Assembly (NCBI GenBank): GCA_003665825.1
Contig: QPFY01000002.1
Location: 62,001-126,000, forward strand
Reading direction: 5' to 3'
DNA length: 64,000 nucleotides
DNA from: Microbotryum silenes-acaulis
Lineage: Eukaryota > Basidiomycota > Microbotryomycetes > Microbotryales > Microbotryaceae
The notes beneath the pieces are model-generated. The model saw nothing but the letters and a program-made list of their open reading frames with translations. It had not been told where the DNA came from and searched no databases. This document shows, in pieces, positions 20,747-33,729 of the stretch; within the stretch, counting starts at the first letter, position 1; each line of letters opens with the position of its first letter. Both the position numbers and the translations under genes were made by a program.

Positions 20747-23700
20747 GACGGCCGAACAGCTTGCCGCCCGTGACGACGCCGCGCGGGAAATCATCGTTGG
20801 CTCGATCGACTCAGCCGACGTCTCAGCCACCCTCGACACCATCCCCAGCGACGACCTGTCGGCACCACGCATCTTTGCCGCACTCAAGGCTCGTTTCGCA
20901 CCGGACGACGCCACTCGCACCCTCGAGTTGTTCGCCCGCCTTTGGGACTTCAGGAAGATGCCTGCCTCCGTCGAGGCGTACGACACCTGGCTCCGTGAAT
21001 ACATGTCGATAGCGCAGGAAATCCGCGACGCCAAAACCTCGCTCAACGACGTGCTCGCCATGGTCCCATCTTGCCTCGACAGCTTCCGACTCACGTTCAC
21101 GGACAAGCAGCGCAACCAACGCGACCTCCCGGAACTCACGACGCTGACGGATCGCATTCGCATCCAGCTTCGCTCGGCGGGACTCTCGTCATCACACTCG
21201 GCCATGCTCGCCATCACCTCCCCTTGTCCCGCCTGCCGCGCCCCCGGCCACCGCCTGCGCGACTGCACCTCACGGGCGAAACACCCGCCCGCCGGCCCCT
21301 GCCGCCGCTGCCACAAGAAAGGTCACTGGGCCCTCGACTGCAAGCACCGGGGCGAACAGAAACACACCGGCGACGACAACCAGGACGACACGTCTCTCCC
21401 CGCCGCTCAACAGCCTAACGTCGGTTATTTCGCCTCCTGCCTGTTCGCTCGCCGGCAACTCCCGACCGACGCCTTTGTAGTCGACTCGGGCGCCACGGCA
21501 CACATGGTCGCCAATCGCTCTCTATTCACGGCTTATCGCCAGACGGCGCACACCAAGATCGGCGGCATCGCCGGCGGTATCACGGCCATCGGTATGGGGG
21601 ACGTAGCGTTCGTTGCCAAGACCGGACATCCGATCACGCTGCGTGGTGTTCTGCACACGCCGGGCCTCCACGTCAACCTCCTCTCCGTCTCTCGCCTCTG
21701 CGACACCGACCGCGTTCGACTCGCCTTCACCAGCGACGGCATCGACATCGCCAAGGACGGCCAGGCCATTGCTCACGGTACCAGGGTTAACGACGGTCTC
21801 TACCTTTTGGACGCGGATCACACCAAGTGTCAGCAGCTTGCCTTTCTCTCGCGTTCTGAGTCGACCGTGCCCCTGCTTACCCTTCACCGCTGCCTCGGCC
21901 ATCTTGCCCCATCCTCTATACAGAAGATGATCGCCGCAGGTTTGCTGGACGGGTTTGGGGCCGGGTACAGTGACAAAGACGTAGAGGAGTTTGTTTGCAA
22001 TGCTTGCCTTGGTTCCAAAGGCCACCGTCTTCCCTTTCCCGACTCTGAGTCGCATTCCCCCGAAAGACTCGGCCTCGTGCACAGCGATGTCCTTTCGTTC
22101 CCCATTCCGTCATTGACCGGGAAGCGCTACCTTGTCACATTTCTTGACGACCACTCTCGCAAACTTTGGGCATACGCAATTGATCACAAAAGCGACGTCT
22201 TCCCGACCTTCCAGACTTGGCTCGCCGAAGTGGAGTTAGAAACGAACGCGCGTTTAAGGATTCTTCGCACCGACAACGGCGGGGAGTACCGATCGAACGC
22301 ATTCACGGAGTTCTGCAAGTCCAGGGGCATTCGTCGTCAATACTCTATCCCCTACACACCTCAGCAAAACGGTCGTGCCGAACGTGTCAATCTCTCCATT
22401 GTCGAGGGCGTCCTCGCCCTCCTTGCTGACTCCCATCTGCCGGCCACCTTTTGGGATGAAGCGGCTGCGTACTTCGTTTATTGCAAAAACAGGTGCTCAC
22501 ACTCAGCTTTGGCCAAACAGACTCCAGAATCCGTTTGGAACGGCCAACGCACCACCGCCACCGCCCTCCACCCGTTCGGCTGCGCGGCCTGGCTCACGGT
22601 CGCGCCGGACCTTCGCAGCAAGCTCGACCCCAAGGCCGCGCGCGTGATCTTCACCGGTTACGACCTCGCCTCCAAGGCTTTCCGTTTCTTCGACCATTCC
22701 ACCAACAAGGTTGTGATTGGCCGAAATGCCACCTTCCTCGACGACGACTTTCCCGGCCTACCGATCAACACGCCCGTCGATGCGGACGACACCGAACGCC
22801 AGTTCGTCATTCCCGCCGACACGCCCGCCCCCGCCGTCAAGACGAGGACCCCACTAGTAAGGTCGGCGCACATGGACGTCTCATCCCCTCTTGATGATTC
22901 TGCCATGAGCGCCGTTGACGTGGCCCCAGGGTACACTGGCGGATCCTTACTTAATTCTACAGATACCAGCCCCTCGCCGTCCCCGTCGCTTGCCCCGCTT
23001 TCGTCGCCCGCCACGTCCTCGGCTGGAGGACCGTCCCTCGATGACTCGGACGACCCGCTTGACCTCCTCAACTCCAACACCGCGGTTCGCCTCAACCTGA
23101 TGAACGTACATCGATCCGACGACGACACCCTGGTGACGCCCGCACCCGCCATTGCCCCCGCTGAACAGCCCTCCGATGACGACTCCCCTGATGAGATCGA
23201 TTTCCTCTCTCGCCACCACCACGCCTTCATCGCCACAGACGACGACGACCCCACCCTCGACGCCATCGAGCCCGTCAAGTCGATTACTAGCGATCCTCAG
23301 ACCTGGCGCGAAGCAATGTCCAGCGACGAGCACGACATCTGGGCTCAGGCTGCCGCCGCCGAGTTCACCGCCATGCGCGACGACTTCAAGGTGTTCACCA
23401 TCGAACCTCGCTCATCAGTACCACCGGGCGCCACTATCGTCACCTCCAAATTCGTCTGGAAGACCAAGCGCGATGCACGCGGTGATGTCACAGGGCGGAA
23501 GGCACGCCTTGTAGCGCAAGGTAACCGCCAGCGCGACGGCATCGATTTCTCGGAGACTTTCGCACCCGTCGCCCGGTTCTCCTCCATTCGCTGCCTCCTT
23601 GCCCTCGCCGCTGCCAATGGTTACCACGTTCATCAGGCCGACATTGACAAGGCTTACCTCCACGGCGAGCTCGATCACGATATCTGGATGACGACGCCAC

Positions 23701-23914
23701 GAGGTTTCGACTTCCTGAGCGATAAGGTTCTCCGCCTGCGGCGCTCAATCTACGGTCTCAAGCAGGCCGGTCGCATCTGGAATCGCCACATTGACACATC
23801 ACTCAGGAGTCTCGGGTACAAGGCAACCGGCACTGATCACTGCATTTACTCTCACATTGATGATCAGCAACGGCCTCATTATATCGCCTTGTATGTCGAC
23901 GATCTCCTCATTGT
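20747..23914 (+). pseudogene. Copia A gag-pol, segment 2 (Gag, protease, integrase, RT)
   Basis: About 1056 codons in one frame. Two zinc knuckles ([28 protein letters not shown]) are followed by the protease [11 protein letters not shown]. The integrase has [36 protein letters not shown] and [13 protein letters not shown] has [27 protein letters not shown] and LYVDDLLI. All catalytic residues I can identify are present. The frame is cut just after YVDDLL by the S LTR at 23915, so the copy cannot make a full polyprotein. Confidence 0.9.
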
Positions 23915-24693
23915 TGTTGAATTTCATTCTACTACAATCCTTCGAACACTTCAACCTTGCGCCGCAACTTACCCGGCCCGCCCATTTTCTTGCCTCGAGC
24001 GCCTTTTCGCCTCGGCGCGTTCTTGTCTCGGGCGCCTTTCGCCTTCGCAGCCAAGCCGCCCCCTTGTCTCCGCCTCCGCGCCAGCCTGCTCAACTCACGC
24101 TCGCGCGCCGCCGCCTCCACGCCGGGACTTAGTCAGTCTGCACTCTCCAGCCTAGCCGAGCCAACGCCTCCGCCTCGCCACAGCCAGTTTGTCACCGCCG
24201 ACCTCGTGACCCATCGGCCATGCAGAACATCGCCCACTCATGATGCCCGCGGTTCGCAACCTGAAGCCTGTCGTCACAGATCGCCTCACTCAACAACTCT
24301 GGATCGTGTAGATAAGTTTCCCCTCGTGTCCGTCGTCCAACACGACACCCCTCAGAGCCTCGATGGTCCACTTGGAGTTCGGTCTTGAAGCTTCGCATTG
24401 TGTTAGCCCAGTTTGTCTTAGCGCGGCCCTTTGCTGGAACCTCACCCAACTCGCGCGCCCTCGCGCCTCTCTTCCTCTTCTCTACCGCTTCCCAACATTA
24501 GCTAGACCGCTAATCTTCGGTAGAGAACAGATCGTCCAGCCGCACCGTGTCCGTCTCGTCAGACCGCGCCTTGTGCCGCCGCACGACCTCTCCGCCCGGA
24601 CCGTCCGTCGCAACCCTGCCACGTCGACGCTCCTACAGTAGCCCTAGCGGTCGCTACGCCAACCTCCCAAGGTCCTGCAGCCTACATTCAACA
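23915..24693 (+). repeat. Solo S LTR in copia A RT
   Basis: 779 bp, TGTTGAATTTC to TACATTCAACA, with ATTGT on both sides (23910-23914, 24694-24698). Shorter than the copy at 17734 because of the GC-rich repeat length. Confidence 0.88.
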
Positions 24694-24698
24694 ATTGT

Positions 24699-25683
24699 CA
24701 GCCCCGCCCTCGATGAGATCGAACGCGTCATCTCCGGCCTTGAACAGCGATACGGCGTCAAAAGGCTCGGCCCCGCGGAATACATCCTCGGCATCCAAAT
24801 CCGCCGCCTGGACGACGGCTCCATTGCCCTATCCCAGGAACGCTACATCATGGACGTGCTCGCCCGGTTTCACTTCGACACCACGACACGCGGCGCTACG
24901 GTGCCAATGACGCCCGGCCTCTCGCTCACGGCAGTTCCGGGTCAGGGAACGGAGCGCATTCGATCGTGGTACCTACAAGCCATCGGCTCCCTACTGTACA
25001 TTTCCCTTGGAACTCGACCCGACATTGCCTTCGCCGTCTCGTACTTGTCCCGGTTCGCCAACAACCCTGGCCGTCGTCATTGGATTGCCGTCAAACACGT
25101 CCTTCGCTACCTTCGCGCCACGTACCGCGATGAGCTACTCTACGCCCGCGGTCCAGCCAAAGTTACGGGTGTGGTTGGTTATTCCGATGCGAACTGGGGT
25201 GCCTGCGTCGACACGTCCATCTCCACAATGGGCTTCGTCTTTTACTTGGCTGGCTCTGCCGTCTCTTGGTCATCGAAGCGTCAGACTCGGGTGGCGGATT
25301 CCACCACTGATGCCGAATACCTCGCCTTGTCGCACGCTGGTAAGGAAGCGATTTACCTTACGCAACTCCTCTCCGAGCTCCACGTTCGCCCGATCGATGC
25401 AGCTCACATCTTCACCGACAACGAGGCCGCGGCCGCCGTCGCTCACGACCCCGTTCGCACCTCAGGCACTCGACACATACACCTCCGCGAGCATTTTGTC
25501 CGCGACATGGTCAACCGAGGCGATATCTCCCTCTCACACGTTGGCACAGCGGACATGGTTGCGGACCTATTCACCAAAGCGCTGGGTCCCAAGATTTTTG
25601 GTATACATTGCTATGCTCTAGGCCTCCGGACGCGGCACCCACGGCTCAAGTCTACCTCGCGTTCGCGTGGGGGGGGGGTGTGA
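24699..25683 (+). pseudogene. Copia A gag-pol, segment 3 (RT end and RNase H)
   Basis: Resumes with [17 protein letters not shown]. RNase H shows [30 protein letters not shown] and [14 protein letters not shown], with the C-terminal [13 protein letters not shown]. It ends through the G10 polypurine tract at a TGA inside the LTR. Confidence 0.9.
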
Positions 25684-25924
25684 GGAATCCACTCTCCACT
25701 CGGGTCAGGACTTAGGCGCGCGGAGCGAGCCGGGCGCATCGGCTCAGGACTTGGGCGCGCGGAGCGAGCCTGGGACTTAGGCGCGCGCAGGGAGCCTGGC
25801 ACATTGGCTCAGCCCCGAGGCTCCCTGGCTGAGGACTTGGGGCGCGCGGCTCCCTTACTGTTAGCTTCCTATTCATCACTCTTGGCTATAACTACATCGC
25901 TGACGTAGTAGAGTTGATCGAATA
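25679..25924 (+). repeat. Copia A 3' LTR (one U5 unit)
   Basis: 246 bp, preceded by a G10 polypurine tract. It lacks the 70-bp spacer-plus-unit present in the 5' LTR. Confidence 0.9.
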
Positions 25925-25925
25925 A

Positions 25926-27179
<1,254 letters not shown>

Positions 27180-30100
27180 ACAACGAACGATCAAGCTCTG
27201 CAACGTCTACTATGTTCCCGACCTTCCGGCCAACCTGATCTCGGTCATGCAGCTGCGCCGCGAGCGCATTTACACCCACTTTGGCAAGACCATCGAACTC
27301 CGGTCACAAGGTCACCTCATAGGCGTCGCATCCCTCATTGCGAACCAATTGTCGACACTGGACGCCACCCCAATCCGCTGCACACCGTCACCGGTTGCAG
27401 CCGCCGCCATCCCTCTCCTGACTCTGCATCAATGATTCGGCCACCTGTCCCTCCCCAACCTGCGAAGGGCAGTCTCGTCGGGTCAACTACAAGGTCAAAC
27501 ATGGACGTACTCGGCGGCCAAATGCAAGGCCTTCTCCTGCGACACCTGCAAAGCGGCAAAGGCAACCAGGACGCCTTTCCCAATGTCGGACTCTCGCGCT
27601 TCGCAACCACTCGAACTGGTCCACTCCAATGTCCTCACTCTGCCCGAACCAGCCACCGACGGGGAACGATATGTTGTCACCTTCATCGACGATTTCTCCC
27701 GAAAGACGTGGGTCAGCGCGCTGAGAAACAAGAGTCAAGTCTTCGACACCTTCCAGCGTTGGCACACCATGATCGAACGCTCAACGGGCCTCAAGCTCCG
27801 CACGTTACGAACGGACAATGGCGGCGAATACACGTCCAAAGCCTTCATTGAGTACTGCTCTCACCACGGCATTACCAGGCAGCTCACAATCCCGTACACC
27901 CCGGAGCAGAACGGCCGAGCCGAAAGGACAAACCGCACGATCGTCGAGGGGACGATCGCTCTGCTCCAGCACTCGGGACTGCCCACAACACTCTGGCGAG
28001 AGGCCCTCCGGTACGTTGTTGACACCAAGAACCTCAGCCCGCACAGCGCCATCGACCACAAGATCCCGGACGCTGTCTGGTATGGCAAACCTCCCAGCAC
28101 GGCAAACCTGAGGGTATTCGGCTGCCGCGCCTGGCACACCACCCCTCAGCACAAGTGGGCAAAACTCGACCCCAAGGCCAAACCATTCATCTTCGTTGGC
28201 ATCGATAACAAATCCAAGGCCTGGACGCTGTACGACTCGGCCACAACTTCGTTCTTCCAGAGCCGCGACGTCCTATTCGATGAGAAAGTCTTCCCCGCTC
28301 GAGATGCCCCGATCGACCAACCGAAACCTCCCATGACGTCCACCACTGGCGACTGGACCTTTGTTGACGCTGCCCATGGCTCCCGCGCTGCACCACCTCC
28401 GTCCCTCCCGCCCGTCGTGCACGAAAATCGATTTGCCGCGCTTGAGACCGACGCGAGTGACGACACAACGATCGACATGTCCGATGATGGCTTTGACACA
28501 CCGTCCGACATGTCCAGGGCTCAGTTCTCGCCATCACCTCCTGCGTCGGACGTGACCGACGACTCGGCCGACCCAATCGACTTCTTGTCATGCCCGTCTC
28601 GCGCCGCTGCCTTCGCCGCCACCACTGCTGGTTCACCGGTCGTCAAACTCGAAGGGCCAACCGAGGACCCCCAAAATTGGTCGCAGGCGGTCAAGTCAGG
28701 TAAAGAGGAGATATGGAGGCAAGCAGCAGCCGATGAGTTTCACTCCCTTGCCACCGAGTACAAATGCTTCACCCCAGTCAACTCCTCCTCACTGCCCCCC
28801 GGTGCCAAAGTCCTTGGATCCAGGTTCATCTTCCGCACCAAACGCGACCAACTTGGCAAGATTACTTCGCACAAGGGCCGGCTCGTTGCACAGGGGTTTT
28901 CCCAGCGCCCAGGTATCGATTACGATGAGACGTTTGCTCCTGTTGCCAAGTTCACCTCCATCCGAGCTCTCATCGCCCTGGCCGCCGCCAAGAACCTCCA
29001 CGTCCATCAGGCCGACGTTGACAAGGCATACCTCCACGGCGAACTGAAGGAAAACCTCTACATGCGCGTCCCACAAGGTGTTGACATGCCCGGTAAAGTC
29101 CTCAAACTCCATCGATCGATCTATGGCCTCAAGCAGGCCGGCCGAGTCTGGAACGAGCACATTGACTTGACGCTAAAAAGCCTCAACTACCGCGCCACAG
29201 CCAAGGATCACTGCGTATACGTACGACGCGACGGCGACCACTACCACTACATCGCCCTCTACGTCGATGACTTGCTGATGGTCAGCCCTTCGGAGGACGA
29301 GATCGAGCGCATCCTCAACGGCCTGGAGCAAAAATACGGCATCAAGCGACTTGGCCCAGCCCAATACATCTTGGGGATCCAGATCAAACGACAGGCCGAC
29401 AAGTCCATCATCCTGTCGCAGGAGGTGTACATCACCAGCATCCTCCGCAGATTTGGCATGTCTGACAGCAGCCCCGCCTCCACGCCCATGGCCCCAAACC
29501 GCCAGCTCGAGCATTCGCTCGCGGAACCGTCAAAGATCGCTCAGACACGCTACATGCAGGCCATTGGGTGCCTCCTCTACGCCGCCACTGGTACTCGCCC
29601 AGACATCTCCTACGCCGTTGGATACCTTGCACACTTCTCTGCCAGTCCCACACCTGAACACTGGACGGCCATCAAGACTGTCTTCCGGTACTTACGTGGA
29701 ACCGCACGTCTGGGACTGCACTACAGCTCTGAACAAGGCAAGTTCTCCGGCTTCACCGGTTACTCTGACGCAGACTGGGGAACCTGCACCACAACATCAC
29801 GGTCAACCATGGGGTACAGCTTCCACCTGGCTGGATCTGTCATCTCCTGGTCCTCCAAAGTGCAAAACCGTGTGGCCGACTCCACCACAGACGCCGAGTA
29901 CCTCGCCCTCTCACATGCCTCAAAGGAAGCCGGACACCTCCAAGAACTGCTTATGGAGCTGGGCGTCGACACACGAGCCCCTGTCCAACTGTATGGTGAC
30001 AACCAAGGCGCCATTGCTCTCGCCAAGAACCCCACCCTTCACCACCGGTCCCGTCACATTCGCATTCGTGAGCACTTTGTACGCGACCAGGTCAGGCTGG

Positions 30101-30216
30101 GCACCATTCAAGTCGACTATGTGGACACAAAAACCATGGTCGCCGACATCTTCACCAAGGCACTTGGACCCTTGGTGTTCAAGGTTCATTGTGAGAACCT
30201 GGGTCTCCGAGGCTAA
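27180..30216 (+). pseudogene. Copia D pol, 5'-truncated, one nonsense codon
   Basis: About 1012 codons of a third copia lineage, starting after the protease (KLCNVYYVPDLPANLIS). Integrase: LHQ-stop-[32 protein letters not shown] and [40 protein letters not shown] and YVDDLLMVSP. RNase [31 protein letters not shown] and YGDNQGAIALAKN. A TGA at 27433-27435 replaces a residue in the integrase zinc finger; otherwise the frame is open to the TAA at 30216. The 5' end is lost where the copia C3 LTR ends, so Gag, protease, PBS and 5' LTR are absent. Confidence 0.88.
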
Positions 30217-30238
30217 GTAAGCTTCGAGCGAGGGGGGG

Positions 30239-30387
30239 TGTTGAATTCCATACACTCTTGCTTAGGTCGATCTCCAACCCGCGCCCAGTCTGGCCAGCCG
30301 CGCGCCGCTTGGACCCCTTTTGGACTTAGAGATATTTCGCGCACTCGAACTGCGAGCCTCTTTAGTCTTCCCCCTAACGCTCCAAAC
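30239..30387 (+). repeat. Copia D 3' LTR, first 149 bp
   Basis: Begins TGTTGAATTCCATACACTC right after a G-rich polypurine tract (GAGGGGGGG). It stops two-thirds through the LTR, where an opposite-facing LTR D begins. Confidence 0.85.
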
Positions 30388-30615
30388 TGTTAAGTCGTAT
30401 GTCTCGGGAGGGGACTGGATCGGCAACCAGTAAGTACACGAGACACAGTACGAGTGGTAGGAAGTATATTGGAGTGTTAGGGGGAAGACTAAAGAGGCTC
30501 GCAGTTCGAGTGCGCGAAATATCTCTAAGTCCAAAAGGGGTCCAAGCGGCGCGCGGCTGGCCAGACTGGGCGCGGGTTGGAGATCGACCTAAGCAAGAGT
30601 GTATGGAATTCAACA
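30388..30615 (-). repeat. Inverted complete LTR D
   Basis: 228 bp, TGTTAAGTCG to GGAATTCAACA as read on the plus strand, i.e. a complete LTR on the minus strand. It forms a near-perfect palindrome with 30239-30387. The right flank CGCGG is gypsy integrase; the left flank does not repeat it. Confidence 0.85.
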
Positions 30616-31128
30616 CGCGGGACATCGCATCACCTTGGCCGCCATACGTCCTTTGTATTGGTGGTCATCCATGTCTGCCGATTGCGCTGAGTTCTGCCGT
30701 TCCTGCGAAGACTGTGCCCGAGGCAAGGCGTCCACTCAAGTTCCCTATGGCCGACTGCACCCAATGCCGATCCCCTCCGGTCCTTGGGAACAAGTGGCGA
30801 TCGACTTCATGACAGGACTGCCTCCGGTCGAGTTCGAAGGGATGATGGTCGCTCAAATCATGGTGGTCACTGACACTTGGGGAAAGATGGTTCACCTGAT
30901 TCCCCTCCCAGCCGATGCCGACTCTGAGCTCGTTGCCGACAAGTACTACGCCACTATCTTTCGACTGCATGGGACGCCTTCCACCATCGTTTCCGACCGC
31001 GATCCCAAGTTCACCTCGCAGTTTTGGCGGGTATTGCAGGCAAAGATTGGCACCGTCTTGCGCATGTCAACAGCAGCGCACCCAGAGACCAATGGATCGA
31101 GCGAGAACCGTATCAAGATGGTCACCCA
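30616..31128 (+). pseudogene. Gypsy G3 integrase fragment (left half)
   Basis: Encodes GHRITLAAIRPLYWW, CRSCEDCARGK, AIDFMTGLPPVE, VSDRDPKF and ETNGSSENRIKM, so all three catalytic acids of the integrase core. It ends at GTCACCCA, where an S LTR begins. The continuation of this gene (from ACACTGCGG) is found inverted at 43760-44504. Confidence 0.85.
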
Positions 31129-31928
31129 TGTTGAATTTCATTCTACTACAATCCTTCGAACACTTCAACCTTGCGCCGCAACTTACCCGGCCCGCCCATT
31201 TTCTTGCCTCGAGCGCCTTTCGCCTCGGCGCACTCTCGCCTCGAGCGCCTTTTCGCCTCGGCGCGTTCTTGTCTCGGGCGCCTTTCGCCTTCGCAGCCAA
31301 GCCGCCCCCTTGTCTCCGCCCCCGCGCCAGCCTGCTCAACTCACGCTCGCGCGCCGCCGCCTCCACGCCGGGACTTAGTCAGTCCGCACTCTCCAGCCTA
31401 GCCGAGCCAACACCTCCGCCTCGCCACAGCCAGTTTGCCACCGCCGACCTCATGACCCATCGGCCATGCAGAACATCGCCCACTCATGATGCCCGCGGTT
31501 CGCAACCTGAAGCCTGTCGTCACGGATCGCCTCACTCAACAACTCTGGATCGTGTAGATAAGTTTCCCCTCGTGTCCGTCGTCCAACACGACACCCCTCA
31601 GAGCCTCGATGGTCCACTTGGAGTTCGGTCTTGAAGCTTCGCATTGTGTTAGCCCAGTTTGTCTTAGCGCGGCCCTTTGCTGGAACCTCACCCGACTCGC
31701 GCCTCTCTTCCTCTTCTCTACCGCTTCCCAACATTAGCTAGGCAGCTAATCTTCGGTAGAGAACAGATTGTCCAGCCGCACCGCGTCCGTCTCGTCAGAC
31801 CGCGCCTGTGCCGCCGCACGACCTCTCCGCCCGGACCGTCCGTCGCAACCCTGCCACGTCGACGCTCCTACAGTAGCCCTAGCGGTCGCTACGCCAACCT
31901 CCCAAGGTCCTGCAGCCTACATTCAACA
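31129..31928 (+). repeat. S LTR at the gypsy breakpoint
   Basis: 800 bp, TGTTGAATTTC to TACATTCAACA. The left flank is ACCCA; the right flank (GGGATGACG) is inverted gypsy LTR, so no duplication is present here. The partner ACCCA appears, inverted, beside the S copy at 44505. Confidence 0.85.
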
Positions 31929-32401
31929 GGGATGACGTCGTCTACACGACGAAGGACGGGGGCGTCGAGGAGTATCGGCTGTGGTGGCGGCAGTCGACGA
32001 GGGAGTGATCGAAGAGGGGTGTCGACCGAAAAGCTCGCGGGAAGTCAAGTATAACGGACTTTATTCCAACGATCGGCAAGGAGAGGGGGGGCCAATAAGA
32101 TGATGAGCGGACCAGGCTCCCGGGGAAGGTGTCCAAACCGAAGGGAGGGACTGCCCAGGCGCCGAGGGAACTCAGCCAAATCAAACTACTCCAAGAGGTC
32201 GCCTCAGGGGTAAAAAGGATTGCTCGCAGGAGCACCGGTAAAAACCCTAAGGCCGCGCCTCAGCTAGCAAAAAAGATAAAACAAATCGAAAGAAGATTGC
32301 GCTCGCAGCGCATCGAACCTGCAACCAGCGGGTGCGCGCCCACGCGCCAAACGGCTACACCACGACGCCCGCGATGCTTGAAACGAATCCGCCATTGGGT
32401 C
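31929..32401 (-). repeat. Gypsy G LTR, minus strand, outer part
   Basis: Reverse complement of the 3' two-thirds of the gypsy LTR, starting within ...GACGTCATCC. It retains the A box and B box (32310-32362). The last 20 bp of the LTR are missing at the S junction. It is interrupted at GGGTC by element H. Confidence 0.85.
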
Positions 32402-33265
32402 TGAAAGGGCACTACCTCAACGAAGTAGGGAGCCCTCACGATTCTTCCACGAGAGCGTCAACGACCGAACCCGAAAGGGGAGGGAGACGCGGGGAGGGGG
32501 AGATCGGCCACTATGTTGAGTGACACGAAGGCGGTGGCCCGAGCAGCGGGCGAAGGAGACGGCGGGGAAAAGGGGGAGTAGTTGTGAACGACCCAAGGGT
32601 TCACGTCGGCAAGGCGACAGACAAACAGTGACTCGAGGATAGGATTGCGAAAAGGTAAGGGAAGGCAAATCGGCCAAGATGCCAGGGAAACGGATCCGCT
32701 GAAGGGTGAAGTCCAAAGCCAAGCCCCAATCTACACACGAGGGGTGAGTTTCAGGACTTGGGAAAAAGGTGGTTCACAGAAGTGAACACCGGAAAAAACC
32801 CTGCTGACTCAACACCTGCCTAAGACACGCCTAAAACACAAGAAGGGACCGACACTGATGGAGCGCGCTTCCGAGTCCCAAGCTGAGCCGACGGCCCCCG
32901 CGCGTACGCCTAAGTTCCGACTGAGGGAAGCGCGCGCGCGGAGCCTAAGTCCCGGGTCTGGGCGAATGCGCCCCAGATGCGCCAAGCCAACCCCGCGCGC
33001 CGAAAGACTCGCGCGCGCCTAAGTCCCACCGGTGGGGGGGCGGCCTAGCGGGCGCGCGCAACGATCGCGGCGCCCCCGGAACCCCTGTCGAGCCGGTGGC
33101 GGAGTCGTCCTACTATCCGGGTCAATTCGAAGGGAGAATGAGGAAAGCGAGCAAACGAATGGTGGAGTCAGCGTTGATCCCAAACAATGCTGAACTAAGC
33201 GAGGCGCGTGGAAAGGATATGGTAGATACAGCTCACCTGGGTATTGAGTCGCCCAAATCCTTACA
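32402..33265. repeat. Orphan insertion H, probable solo LTR
   Basis: 864 bp starting TGAAAGGGCACTACC and ending AATCCTTACA, with GGGTC on both sides (32397-32401, 33266-33270). TG...CA ends and a 5-bp duplication suggest a solo LTR. I see no other copy and no coding potential. Strand is undetermined. Confidence 0.6.
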
Positions 33266-33335
33266 GGGTCAACTCATCGCTACCTGCACACAACCTCGGG
33301 GAGGACTTCCTTTGAGTACTGCTGTCATCCTGACA
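33266..33335 (-). repeat. Gypsy G LTR, minus strand, inner part
   Basis: Completes the LTR after H, ending at CATCCTGACA, the reverse of TGTCAGGATG. The polypurine tract (CCCCCCAAAAGGAAG on the plus strand) follows at once. Confidence 0.85.
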
Positions 33336-33401
33336 CTGTCCCCCCAAAAGGAAGTCTACCGTGCGGCGAGGCGGCGGTTCGAGCGATCGAGGCGCGCAAA
33401 G
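33336..33401 (-). pseudogene. Gypsy gag-pol C-terminal end, minus strand
   Basis: Encodes the last residues (LDRSNRRLAAR and stop) and the polypurine tract of the gypsy whose remaining 3' coding part is 43760-44504. Separated from it by the copia C array; CAAAG is duplicated at the two borders. Confidence 0.85.
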
Positions 33402-33700
33402 TGTGAAGAGTCCACTCTCAGCTCGACAGGGGCGCCTCGGTCGTTGCGCGCGCCTGCTAGCCCGCCCCCTGCGGAGGGGACTTAGACGCGCGCGACTGCC
33501 TCAGCGCGCCAGCGATTTCACCCGCGCCTGGGCCTATCCCAGAGCGGGCCTCCTTTCTGTTTCTTAGCTTCCTTCTCATCACTTCTGTTCGACTTGGAAC
33601 CTCTCCTGACAGTAGTGGTGATCGTCTCATAGGTACACTGAAATAGATCACTTCTGTTCGACTTGGAACCTCTCCTGACAGTAGTGGTGATCGTCTCATA
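33402..33700 (+). repeat. LTR C, 5' end of the array (two U5 units)
   Basis: 299 bp from TGTGAAGAGTCC to GATCGTCTCATA. The tail unit ATCACTTCTGTTCGACTTGG... occurs twice around a spacer starting GGTACACTGAAATAG. Confidence 0.9.
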
Positions 33701-33725
33701 GGTTATAAGCCCACGAGCTACCAGC
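33701..33725 (+). promoter_or_regulatory. Copia C1 primer-binding site
   Basis: GGTTATAAGCCCACGAGC then TACCAGC: identical over 25 bp to the copia A site although the LTRs of A and C are otherwise different. Confidence 0.65.
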
Positions 33726-33729
33726 TAGC

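Larger units (their letters stand above)
19786..25924 (+). mobile_element. Copia A, full-length but broken by two solo LTRs
   Basis: LTR-PBS-gag-pol-PPT-LTR, inserted in copia C3 with target AATCG (19781-19785 and 25925-25929). Without the D and S insertions it is about 5.1 kb. The LTRs differ by a few substitutions and by a 70-bp duplication in the 5' copy, so it is older than copia E. Confidence 0.93.

Noticed and set aside
31129..31928. S elements as DNA-transposon MITEs because of TGTTGAAT inverted ends
   Set aside because: Five-bp duplications, TG...CA ends, asymmetric interiors and size of about 0.8 kb fit solo LTRs better; the inverted ends are only 8 bp. Not fully excluded.
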